NCBI GenBank assembly: GCA_937877465.1
Contig: CALFIT010000093.1
Span: 1 to 11,398, forward strand
Length of the DNA: 11,398 nucleotides
Source of the DNA: an uncultured Bacteroidales bacterium
GTDB lineage: Bacteria; Bacteroidota; Bacteroidia; Bacteroidales; F082
Direction of reading: 5' to 3'
Shown here piece after piece: positions 5,794-11,398 of this stretch. The notes below the pieces were generated by a model that ran no database searches, had not been told where the DNA came from, and saw only the letters and a program-made list of their open reading frames with translations. The stretch's first letter is position 1. Every line of letters begins with the position of its first letter. A program made the position numbers and the translations under genes.

Positions 5794-6489
5794 ATGAACA
5801 GACAACCTTTCTATTCCGAGAAGTCGAAACTCTACGAAATGATCGCCGACAACCCGAAACTGCTGCCCTTGCTGCCGCGTTTCGGCATCCAACTCGGCTT
5901 TGGCGACCGCAGCGTGGCTGAGGTGTGCCATGCCAACGGCGTCGACACGAAGCTCTTCCTCCTCATCTGCAACATCTACATCGACCCTGAGGTGGCCATC
6001 CATACCAAGGACCTCGAATCGGTCGACATGGACGGCCTGCTGCCCTATCTCTTGGCCTCGCACCGCTTCTACTTGGACGAGCGTTTCCCGCACATCGAGC
6101 AGCACCTTTGCCACATCATCGCCGCCGGCGGGAAGAAATACGGCAACATGCTCCGCCATTTCTACACCGAATACAAGCAAGAGGTGGAGAAACACTTCGA
6201 TTACGAGGAGAAAGTGGTCTTCCCCTACATCGAGGCGCTGCGCAAGGGGCTGACACCCACCGACTTCAGCATCAACCAGTTCCGCGTCAACCACAGCAAC
6301 ATCGAAGACACGTTAGAGGACATGATGAACATCCTCATCAAATACCTGCCGGGCGACATCCTTCCCAAGGAACGCATCGAAATCTCGACCGACATCATCG
6401 AGCTATCGGCTGACCTCATCAGTCACTCACTCGTTGAGGACCAGATACTTATCCCCTTTGTCGAAACCCTCGAAAACGCCAAGCCATGA
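5794..6489 (+). CDS. Hemerythrin-domain protein with ScdA_N-like N-terminus (RIC/YtfE-like)
   Basis: A 231-aa protein. Residues ~11-62 resemble the ScdA_N/DUF1858 domain, but the usual Cys-Cys-Gly motif reads QLGFGD here. Residues ~85-225 form a hemerythrin-like four-helix bundle with candidate di-iron ligands His90, His134, Glu138, His167, His211 and Glu215; the spacing of the last two pairs (44 between His, 4 to Glu) matches the RIC family. RIC proteins bind a di-iron centre and act in repair of iron-sulphur clusters after nitric oxide or oxidative damage, or as O2/NO sensors. The open frame extends upstream into rpsP, but the ATG at 5794 follows the promoter and gives the normal domain start. 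Its stop overlaps the start of the LuxR-type gene by 4 nt, so the two proteins are probably made together and may act as sensor and regulator. Confidence 0.85.
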   Translation: MNRQPFYSEKSKLYEMIADNPKLLPLLPRFGIQLGFGDRSVAEVCHANGVDTKLFLLICNIYIDPEVAIHTKDLESVDMDGLLPYLLASHRFYLDERFPHIEQHLCHIIAAGGKKYGNMLRHFYTEYKQEVEKHFDYEEKVVFPYIEALRKGLTPTDFSINQFRVNHSNIEDTLEDMMNILIKYLPGDILPKERIEISTDIIELSADLISHSLVEDQILIPFVETLENAKP

Positions 6490-7079
6490 GTAACCGCATC
6501 ATCATTTGCGAGGCATCGGAAATCATCACCGAAGGGCTTTACGACATCATCCAAGGCATTGCGGGCTTCGATGTGGTGTCGCGCCTCGACACGCCCGAAC
6601 ATCTCTCGGAGAAAATCCTTGCCACCGATGCAAACCTGCTGATCATCAACCCCATGATGCTCGGCTTCGGCGACCGCAACCTGCCGCAGCAACTCGTCAG
6701 GGAATACCCCAACCTCGTCGTCATCGCCTTGGTGACGACCTACGTCGACCCCTCGATCCTGAAGCCTTACGACGGCGTGATAGAAATCGGCGACACGAAG
6801 CTGAAGGTCATCAACAAGATGAACCAATTCTCGCAAGATACTGAGAAACAAGACAAAACCGACGATGTGGAGCTGTCGAAACGCGAAATCGACGTCCTTG
6901 TGGCCGTGGCCAAAGGCATGATGAACAAGGAGATAGCCGACCAGATGAACATCTCCATCCACACGGTCATCTCGCACCGCAAGAACATCACGCGCAAGAC
7001 CGGCATCAAGAGCGTGTCGGGCCTCACGGTCTACGCCTTGCTGAATAATCTTATTGATGAGAATGAAGTCTATAAATAG
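6486..7079 (+). CDS. LuxR/FixJ-type regulator with degenerate receiver domain
   Basis: A 197-aa protein with two parts. Residues 1-~115 follow the response-regulator receiver pattern (RIIICEASEIITEGLYDIIQ at the start), but the phosphoacceptor position reads IIN-P (Asn55) instead of Asp, and only Glu9 remains of the acidic pair. Residues ~128-191 are a LuxR/GerE helix-turn-helix: LSKREIDVLVAVAKGMMNKE, with the recognition helix HTVISHRKNITRKTGI. The receiver is therefore unlikely to be switched by ordinary aspartate phosphorylation. No histidine kinase is adjacent. Its ATG overlaps the hemerythrin stop (ATGA), so a direct signal from the di-iron protein is a reasonable inference. Targets are unknown. 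Confidence 0.88.
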   Translation: MSNRIIICEASEIITEGLYDIIQGIAGFDVVSRLDTPEHLSEKILATDANLLIINPMMLGFGDRNLPQQLVREYPNLVVIALVTTYVDPSILKPYDGVIEIGDTKLKVINKMNQFSQDTEKQDKTDDVELSKREIDVLVAVAKGMMNKEIADQMNISIHTVISHRKNITRKTGIKSVSGLTVYALLNNLIDENEVYK

Positions 7080-7147
7080 TTGGCAGTTGTTCAGTTGGCA
7101 GTTGGCAGTTTTCAGTTGGCAGTTGGTCAGTTTTCAGTTGGCAGTTG
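7080..7147. repeat. Short tandem repeat, ~21-22 bp unit
   Basis: CAGTTGGCAGTT recurs at 7092, 7113 and 7135, each in a 21-22-bp unit ending in TTTT or a variant, with a partial unit before. The array starts directly after the LuxR-type stop codon and fills the space before the convergent phosphatase-like gene. It has no spacer diversity, so it is not CRISPR. Confidence 0.75.
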
Positions 7148-7217
7148 TAGGGCTGTCACATGGTCGTTGAGCCGGTTCCTGAGTTTGTCGAAGGAGTCAA
7201 AACGCTGTGGCTGCGGA

Positions 7218-7547
7218 TTATTGTAGTTTGCGGAAAAACAGAAACGCTTCGTTTTTGATGAAATCGCGCAGGTCGCGGAAGGCCTCAAGGGTCGTTGGCG
7301 CGGGCAAGTCGGGGCAGGCGTAGACTGCATCGAAAGCCGAGGCATCATAGTCGGCCACACATTTCGGCCTATAGCCTGACATGTCGACAAGGCATTCCTT
7401 CATCGCCTCAACCATCAATGGGTCAACGGTTTGCAATGGGTTGCGTCCGGCAGAGACGGACTCAATCGTCATGGAGTAGTCGTTGAGAAAAGCCGCCGCC
7501 ATCGGGCCGCAGCAGGCATCCGTTTCGGTCAGCACCAGCACCTTCAT
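7218..7547 (-). CDS. Low-molecular-weight protein tyrosine phosphatase-like protein lacking the catalytic residues
   Basis: A 109-aa protein starting MKVLVLTETDACCGPMAAAF. This lines up with the LMW-PTP/arsenate reductase P-loop (hydrophobic strand, then C-x5-R-S-P-M-A), but the nucleophilic Cys is Thr7, the P-loop Arg is Cys13 and the Ser is Gly14. Later blocks also fit: VSAGRNPLQTVDPLMVEAM and DASAFDAVYACPD, where LMW-PTPs have SAG..P..VDP.A...M and FD.I..M. It is shorter than the usual ~150 aa. Phosphatase or arsenate reductase activity by the normal mechanism is therefore unlikely; a binding or redox role using Cys12/Cys13 is possible. The ATG at 7547 follows a -7 element at 7568-7575. 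The frame is open much further upstream, but that part is the antisense of yebC. Confidence 0.65.
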   Translation of the reverse strand: MKVLVLTETDACCGPMAAAFLNDYSMTIESVSAGRNPLQTVDPLMVEAMKECLVDMSGYRPKCVADYDASAFDAVYACPDLPAPTTLEAFRDLRDFIKNEAFLFFRKLQ

Positions 7548-7567
7548 ACCTCTATTAATTGGTGCTG

Positions 7568-7575
7568 CAAAAATA
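7568..7575 (-). promoter_or_regulatory. -7 element of the phosphatase-like gene
   Basis: The minus strand reads TATTTTTG (TAnnTTTG), 20 nt before the ATG at 7547, with a TTG about 18 nt further upstream. It is divergent from the yebC promoter. Confidence 0.55.
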
Positions 7576-7636
7576 GCGGATTTTGGCAAAACGCAAGTTT
7601 TTTGAAAAGAAAAGCCGTCAATTCCTGACGATTTAC

Positions 7637-7644
7637 TATCTTTG
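7637..7644 (+). promoter_or_regulatory. -7 element of the yebC-family gene
   Basis: TATCTTTG matches TAnnTTTG and lies 35 nt before the ATG at 7680. No -33 TTTG at the expected distance. Confidence 0.6.
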
Positions 7645-7679
7645 CGCCCAAAATAGTAAAAACAACAAAACGACTTAAT

Positions 7680-8408
7680 ATGGGAAGAGCATTTGAATAC
7701 CGCAAAGCGGCCAAGCTGAAAAGATGGGGGCACATGTCGAGAGTGTTCCCGAAACTCGGAAAACTGATCACCATCGCTGCCAAGGAAGGCGGTCCCGACC
7801 CCGACATGAACCCCAAGCTGCGCCAGGCCATCCAGAACGCCAAGGCGGAGAACATGCCCAAGGACAACATCGACGCCGCCATCAAGCGTGCGACCGACAA
7901 AGACGCCGCCAACCTCGTGGAAATCACCTACGAAGGCAAAGGACCCTTCGGCATCCAGTGCATGGTGGAATGCGCCACCGACAACACCACGCGCACCGTG
8001 GCCAACGTGAAGTCGTACTTCAACAAGTGCGGCGGCTCGTTCCTGCCCATCGGCTCGCTGGAGTTCATGTTCACGCGCAAAGCCGTCTTCGAGATCGAGA
8101 TGCCCGCCGGCATGGACAAGGACGAACTCGAGCTTGAGCTCATCGACTTCGGCTTGGACGAGATCGTGACCGAGACCGACGAGGAGGAAGGCACCACCAC
8201 GACCACCGTCTACACCGCTTGGACCGACTACGGAACGATGCACCAAGCCTTGGAAGACCGCAAGATCAACATTGTGAAGGCCAACCTGCAACGTTTCCCC
8301 AACCAAACCGTCAGCTTCACCGACGAACAGATGGTGGAAATCGAGAAGTTCCTCGACAAGATGGACGAAGACGAGGACGTGCAGGCCGTCTACACCAATA
8401 TGGAATGA
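7680..8408 (+). CDS. YebC/PmpR family protein (TACO1-like)
   Basis: A 242-aa member of the YebC/TACO1 family, of usual length. Diagnostic stretches are the N-terminal GRAFEYRKAAKLKRWGHMSR, where other bacteria have GHSKWANIKHRK, then FPKLGKLITIAAKEGGPDPD and the IERA-like block NIDAAIKRATD. The central domain has YEGKGPFGIQCMVECATDN and the TVANVKSYFNKCGG block. Family members were first described as DNA-binding regulators, and more recent work links them to translation, relieving ribosome stalling at proline-rich stretches. The C-terminus is acidic (DKMDEDEDVQ). It has its own promoter and a strong terminator, so it is monocistronic. Confidence 0.95.
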   Translation: MGRAFEYRKAAKLKRWGHMSRVFPKLGKLITIAAKEGGPDPDMNPKLRQAIQNAKAENMPKDNIDAAIKRATDKDAANLVEITYEGKGPFGIQCMVECATDNTTRTVANVKSYFNKCGGSFLPIGSLEFMFTRKAVFEIEMPAGMDKDELELELIDFGLDEIVTETDEEEGTTTTTVYTAWTDYGTMHQALEDRKINIVKANLQRFPNQTVSFTDEQMVEIEKFLDKMDEDEDVQAVYTNME

Positions 8409-8418
8409 CACTAAATAC

Positions 8419-8454
8419 AGAAAGAACGGCACCTAACCAAGTGCCGTTCTTTCT
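8419..8454 (+). terminator. Strong rho-independent terminator after yebC
   Basis: A perfect 14-bp stem, AGAAAGAACGGCAC (8419-8432) with GTGCCGTTCTTTCT (8441-8454), around an 8-nt loop CTAACCAA. T-rich right arm and following TCTAT replace a pure T-run. Confidence 0.85.
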
Positions 8455-8509
8455 TCTATATGATTGTTATCGGAAACCTATTTAATAACCAACCAAAAAG
8501 ACAATTATT

Positions 8510-9235
8510 ATGACAGAGTGGGAACAACTTGGCCAAAGTCTTTCAATACAATCAGACGCAGAGTTTGATTATATTGAGACCATGGACATCCATGAAGCAT
8601 CGAAAGTCGATCTTGGCGACTCTGGGATTTACATGGAAGCCACGGTGATTTATTTCGACATCAAGAACCTGAGCTACATGCTCAAGGAAAACGGCAGACG
8701 CAAGACTGCCAAAGCCTACAGCATGTTCCAAAAAGTGCTGACTGCCGTCGCCGAGCATACAGGAGCCTTCGTCAATTGTTTCTCCTTCGATTCGTTTCTC
8801 GTCGTCTATCCCGGCAAGGAAGAGTCAATCAAGGATGCCGTCACAGGAGCATTGAACATCTCATACATGCTGAGCGAAACCTACAAGCAGCAGTTCGAGT
8901 CAGTTTCGGGGCTGGAGTTTGCCATGGGCCTCGACCACGGCCATATCATGGGCGTTAAAAACCTCTCAGACAACGGCGACGTGCATATAACCTGGTTCGG
9001 GCAGTGCATCCTCAAAGCCAGAAGGATTTGTAGAGAATGTGCCCGCCCCTTCTATGTGGGCGTTTCAGGTATGGTCTATCACAGCTTAGATGAAGACCTT
9101 CGAATCGCCACACGGCGCATCCTCGGCATCAAGAAAAAGGTTGAGATTTGGACCAAGTCAAGCTACCAGTTTGACAATGTCAAAAAGCACTTATATCAAA
9201 CCAACCACAAATTTTCGATAGACGGCGAGAAATAA
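8510..9235 (+). CDS. Class III nucleotidyl cyclase-like protein, stand-alone
   Basis: A 241-aa soluble protein whose residues ~42-195 follow the class III adenylate/guanylate cyclase fold. The first metal Asp is Asp50 in VIYFDIKNLS and the second Asp94 in FSFDSFLVVYPG (usually GDG.). Then come FAMGLDHGHIMG (usual GI..G....G) and FGQCILKARRICRECA at the transition-state helix. There the family Asn is Leu168 while the Arg is kept (Arg172). Metal binding is thus plausible and full activity uncertain; substrate (ATP, GTP or a pyrimidine) cannot be assigned. The first 40 and last 45 residues are unassigned, and there is no membrane or sensor domain. PycC pyrimidine cyclases of Pycsar defence are of similar size, but no TM- or TIR-type effector gene is next to it. 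No -7 element stands close to the ATG. Confidence 0.7.
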   Translation: MTEWEQLGQSLSIQSDAEFDYIETMDIHEASKVDLGDSGIYMEATVIYFDIKNLSYMLKENGRRKTAKAYSMFQKVLTAVAEHTGAFVNCFSFDSFLVVYPGKEESIKDAVTGALNISYMLSETYKQQFESVSGLEFAMGLDHGHIMGVKNLSDNGDVHITWFGQCILKARRICRECARPFYVGVSGMVYHSLDEDLRIATRRILGIKKKVEIWTKSSYQFDNVKKHLYQTNHKFSIDGEK

Positions 9236-9271
9236 AACGCCTTTATCCTGCGTTTATTTCCAAAAATCGCA

Positions 9272-9279
9272 TATCTTTG
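9272..9279 (+). promoter_or_regulatory. -7 element of the DUF3078-like gene
   Basis: TATCTTTG matches TAnnTTTG. The transcript would start near 9286, only about 5 nt before the ATG at 9291 but 20 nt before the ATG at 9306. Confidence 0.55.
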
Positions 9280-9290
9280 CGAATGGAAAT

Positions 9291-10109
9291 ATGAATCACA
9301 CCGTGATGAGCATACAGAAAAGGCTGTTTATCCGTATCTTATTGATTCTCATATCAACAATAGCCATTTACCCGGTTTTCGGGCAAGTGCGCTATCCTTT
9401 TGTCACCCCCACCGTCGACTCCATCTGCCGCAACACCATCGACTACATCCGCATCAGGCAGTCGCTCACCCACCAGCAATACGAAATCGACAAAGACGTC
9501 GAGCAGCTGCGCAATACCATCGCAATCCTCAACCGTCACCTCGACGAGACCCTCAACGAACAACAAATCGTTGAATCGGAGTTGAACGCCATCAACCGCC
9601 ACATCGACTCAATCAGCCCGAAACGTCCCGACGGGCCACGTCCCAAGGAGAACATCATCGACATCCTGAACGAGAGGCTGTCATTTCACGGCAACTACGG
9701 CCTGAACATCAACCAGTTGGCCCTTTCCAATTGGGCGGCAGGCGGCGAAAACTCGTCGGCAGGCAAGGCCTTCGCCAACTTCACCCTGATTGACCACAAG
9801 AAGACCTTCGAGCAGAAACTCATCGGTGCCTTCGCCTTCGGCATCGCGCATTATGCCGACAAGCGCATCGAGAAGCAGGACGACAAGATCGACCTCACCT
9901 ACTCGCTGTCACACAACGGCAAGACACAATGGAACGCCTCGACCGTGGCCACCTTCAACACGCAGTTCGCCAACGGCTACAAATACCCCAACGACTCCAC
10001 GGTGATCTCCAGCTTCTTCGCGCCCGCCTACCTCACCGTTTCGGCAGGCTACAACTACAAGACGAAAAACCAGCGTTTCCAAATCTTCCTGAGCACTCTT
10101 TTTATATGA
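9291..10109 (+). CDS. DUF3078-type secreted/outer-membrane-associated protein, 3' truncated at a sequence junction
   Basis: The N-terminus has a signal peptide (basic RLFIR, hydrophobic ILLILISTIAIYPVF, cut near GQ, residue ~31). Residues ~60-110 are Gln/Glu/Arg-rich and probably a coiled coil. From ~130 on the pattern of Bacteroidetes DUF3078 proteins appears: LNINQLALSNWAAGGENS, DDKIDLTYSL and TQFANGYKYPNDS. Family members are expected to be beta-strand-rich envelope proteins of unknown function. The predicted start of transcription favours the ATG at 9306 (MSIQKRLF) over 9291. The last native-looking residues are FQIFLS; relatives continue with a proline/glycine-containing block and more beta strands, but here four residues from AT-rich sequence (TLFI) precede a TGA. 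The gene is therefore cut at about 10093-10096, not naturally ended. Confidence 0.75.
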   Translation: MNHTVMSIQKRLFIRILLILISTIAIYPVFGQVRYPFVTPTVDSICRNTIDYIRIRQSLTHQQYEIDKDVEQLRNTIAILNRHLDETLNEQQIVESELNAINRHIDSISPKRPDGPRPKENIIDILNERLSFHGNYGLNINQLALSNWAAGGENSSAGKAFANFTLIDHKKTFEQKLIGAFAFGIAHYADKRIEKQDDKIDLTYSLSHNGKTQWNASTVATFNTQFANGYKYPNDSTVISSFFAPAYLTVSAGYNYKTKNQRFQIFLSTLFI

Positions 10110-11020
10110 AACATTTTTTATCTCTTGATCCTACAAATGAAGATATAAAATTATTTCATGCAATGATGGTCGATATTTATAAAGATATCAAAGATAATAA
10201 TTTTTCTTCCTCGATTAAATCAATAAAAGATTATAGGAAATCAATAGATGAATCAGGTATAATAAAAGATCCTAGAATTTTACTTATGAATATTCTCATA
10301 AAAGCATTTAATAAAAAATCAATTCATAATTCGTTAAAATCAAGTGACAAAAGTGGGGATAAATCGGCCGGGTTGGGGGATTCAAATGAAAGTATGATAA
10401 AAGAACTGGAGAACTTTTTGTCCAATTCAAGTGTTAAATTACTTTCATTATTAAGCAGTTGTGATATAAGTTTTGAAGAAGTATATCGTTGGGAAACTGA
10501 GCCCATAAAAGATAAAAACGAGACTGAAAATAAGCATGTAGTAATACAAGCCGTACCTTATGATAATATAAAAGATAAAAAAATAAAAAAATTTAGATAT
10601 AGTAATTTCATAGAATTTAATTTAGGGAATAAAGAAGTTGATACTTTTACTTTAAGTGTATGTCTAAAAAATTATTTGAAAGATATTAAAAGAGCTGATC
10701 AACCTGATATTAAAGGTTTAAGTGATTCTGATAAGCTTGTAGAATTAAAAAAAGTTTTTTATATGCTTCCGGAAATATTAGTAATAATAATATCTTATGG
10801 AAATGATAAAGATGAAAATCTCGAAAAATGTCATTATGATTTTGATGAGATTTTAAATTTCGATAAGGCAGAATATAATGGATTATTAGGTCCTGAAATT
10901 AAATATAAAAAATATTTTTTATCAGAATTAATTGTTTGTAAATTCCCTAAAAAGTATAATGAATTCTATTATACTTATCTTATCTGGATCATTCAAATAA
11001 TCTACGTAATAAATAGGTAA
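10106..11020 (+). CDS. Fragment resembling a eukaryotic ubiquitin-specific protease (USP) C-terminal half
   Basis: A 304-codon frame whose ATG at 10106 is only the first Met after the junction. The N-terminal part (KHFLSLDPTNEDIKLFHAMM, later DPRILLMNILIKAF) fits the region after the Cys box of USP-fold deubiquitinases. The block FIEFNLGNKEVDTFTLSVCL matches their sheet before the zinc ribbon. FYMLPEILVIIISYGNDK corresponds to the LP.ILI..LKRF strand, YDFDEILNFD follows it, and YKKYFLSELIVCKF plus EFYYTY sits where active enzymes have the GHY.AY His box. The His is replaced (EF for GH), and the Cys box is missing because of truncation. After Thr-Tyr (about 10979) the frame continues with 14 residues that do not fit. 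The identification rests on pattern, not a search; AT-rich protists or anaerobic fungi carry many such proteins. Confidence 0.45.
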   Translation: MKHFLSLDPTNEDIKLFHAMMVDIYKDIKDNNFSSSIKSIKDYRKSIDESGIIKDPRILLMNILIKAFNKKSIHNSLKSSDKSGDKSAGLGDSNESMIKELENFLSNSSVKLLSLLSSCDISFEEVYRWETEPIKDKNETENKHVVIQAVPYDNIKDKKIKKFRYSNFIEFNLGNKEVDTFTLSVCLKNYLKDIKRADQPDIKGLSDSDKLVELKKVFYMLPEILVIIISYGNDKDENLEKCHYDFDEILNFDKAEYNGLLGPEIKYKKYFLSELIVCKFPKKYNEFYYTYLIWIIQIIYVINR

Positions 11021-11398
11021 AATTAAATCATTTTGACTTGATACTATTTGAAATTTAAGTTCTTCGTTTTTGATTGTTTGTTCATAATTTCCACTAAAAT
11101 TATCAACGTTAGATTCAATAAATTTCTTTAATTCAGAATTTTTATCAATAACACCTCCAATATTAAAAAATTTATCATTTAAATTAAGATCTTTCTTATT
11201 TGGAGGATTGTATTCTTTCGCATTTCCAGTAAAAATAATAATTTTAGGAATAATCAGTAAATTCTCAGCAATTAGTTTAAATGAAGCATGAAATTCAGGA
11301 TATAGTCTTCCACTTAGTATTATTAATGTTTTTTGAAATTTAATTTTTTGAATGCATTTAATTCCTCTTTCTAGATTATCAAAACATTCTAATTTAAG
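10928..11398 (-). CDS. Incomplete minus-strand frame, eukaryote-like, unrecognised
   Basis: An open frame of 156 codons without a stop or any Met runs from the right edge to a TAA at 10930-10928. It includes KFQKTLIILSGRLYPEFHAS, AENLLIIPKIIIFTGNAKEY, DKFFNIGGVIDKNSELKKFI and NDLILPIYYVDYLNDPDK. The alternation of hydrophobic strands with polar loops reads like a real alpha/beta protein, and 156 codons without a stop in such AT-rich DNA is unlikely by chance. I do not recognise the family. Its 3' end overlaps the end of the plus-strand USP-like frame by 93 nt, so at least one of the two tails is read across a second junction near 10980. The start lies beyond the window. Confidence 0.45.
   Translation of the reverse strand, partial: LKLECFDNLERGIKCIQKIKFQKTLIILSGRLYPEFHASFKLIAENLLIIPKIIIFTGNAKEYNPPNKKDLNLNDKFFNIGGVIDKNSELKKFIESNVDNFSGNYEQTIKNEELKFQIVSSQNDLILPIYYVDYLNDPDKISIIEFIILFREFTNN
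10952..10976. repeat. Inverted repeat next to the second apparent junction
   Basis: AAGTATAAT (10952-10960) and ATTATACTT (10968-10976) are perfect 9-bp arms around GAATTCT. It lies a few bases before the point where the plus-strand protein stops making sense. Such a fold-back could seed an inverted amplification chimera, though it is also ordinary coding sequence of the USP-like frame. Confidence 0.6.

Larger units (their letters stand above)
10095..11398. other. AT-rich foreign segment of eukaryote-like sequence
   Basis: Base composition changes within a few bases near 10095 from GC-rich coding sequence to strongly AT-rich sequence (by eye about a quarter GC), which continues to the right edge. 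Codons such as AAA, AAT, ATA, TTA and AGA replace the GC-ending codons used before. No TAnnTTTG-type promoter or bacterial gene is recognised in it. It holds one plus-strand and one minus-strand frame, both incomplete. Confidence 0.75.

Noticed and set aside
7080..7147. CRISPR array
   Set aside because: Units are adjacent and continuous without variable spacers, and there are no cas genes.
7174..7195. REP-like element (GGTTCCTGAGTTTGTCGAAGG)
   Set aside because: Resembles an intergenic motif seen in many bacterial genomes, but only one clear copy is in the window, so a repeat family cannot be shown. The TTTCGACAAG at 4901 shares too few bases.
7548..8432. Long minus-strand open frame continuing the phosphatase-like frame through the whole yebC region
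   Set aside because: It is the antisense shadow of the strongly supported YebC-family gene and contains its promoter; the phosphatase-like protein starts at its own ATG (7547).
8510..9235. Pycsar anti-phage system
   Set aside because: Only a cyclase-like gene is present; the neighbours are yebC and a DUF3078-type gene, with no TM or TIR effector, and the active site is altered.
9929..10105. Upstream part of the plus-strand frame that continues into the USP-like sequence, suggesting one 363-aa protein
   Set aside because: Before the junction it is only an out-of-phase shadow of the DUF3078-type gene, so the fusion is accidental.
10106..11020. Ciliate alternative genetic code in the AT-rich segment
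   Set aside because: Gln is written CAA, and no in-frame TAA, TAG or TGA needs reassigning within the good part of the frame.

Overview
The first ~10.09 kb look like a Bacteroidales-type bacterial chromosome. The evidence is repeated TAnnTTTG -7 promoter elements (mostly TATCTTTG/TATTTTTG), AT-rich leaders with few Shine-Dalgarno sites, ribosomal protein S16 with a long Ala/Glu/Lys-rich tail, and a DUF3078-type secreted protein. Genus cannot be fixed from this sequence. The last ~1.3 kb are very AT-rich, use different codons and encode eukaryote-like protein fragments. The window is therefore probably a joined (chimeric) contig, or less likely a real integration.

Layout. 1-2000: an accessory stretch on the minus strand, with an unrecognised 175-aa protein, a RhuM-type gene that keeps only its N-terminal domain, and a WYL-domain regulator. 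2040-3263: a two-gene toxin-antitoxin-like cassette (HigB/RelE-like toxin candidate plus XRE antitoxin candidate) on the plus strand, lying between two ~110-bp direct repeats. Each repeat is the 3' end of the beta-carbonic anhydrase gene plus the start of a tiny cysteine-containing ORF behind it. The outer copy still has the full 27-codon ORF and its terminator, so the cassette appears to have been inserted at the end of a carbonic anhydrase-microprotein operon and to have left a second gene end behind. 3198-4878: minus-strand operon of an EamA transporter and the carbonic anhydrase.

5052-9235: mostly housekeeping and regulation. rpsP has its own promoter and terminator. A hemerythrin-like protein is translationally coupled to a LuxR-type regulator with a degenerate receiver domain, a plausible oxygen/NO-responsive pair. 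A low-molecular-weight phosphatase-like protein that lacks its catalytic residues is divergent from the YebC-family regulator. A class III nucleotidyl-cyclase-like protein follows.

9291-11398: a DUF3078-type secreted protein is cut off near 10095, where composition changes abruptly. From there a plus-strand frame resembles the C-terminal part of a eukaryotic ubiquitin-specific protease fold without the expected catalytic His. After a second apparent break near 10980, an open minus-strand frame without a start codon runs off the right edge. No tRNA, rRNA, CRISPR array, transposase or integrase was found. No complete new defence system is visible; the repeat-flanked cassette with its microprotein is the most interesting bacterial feature.
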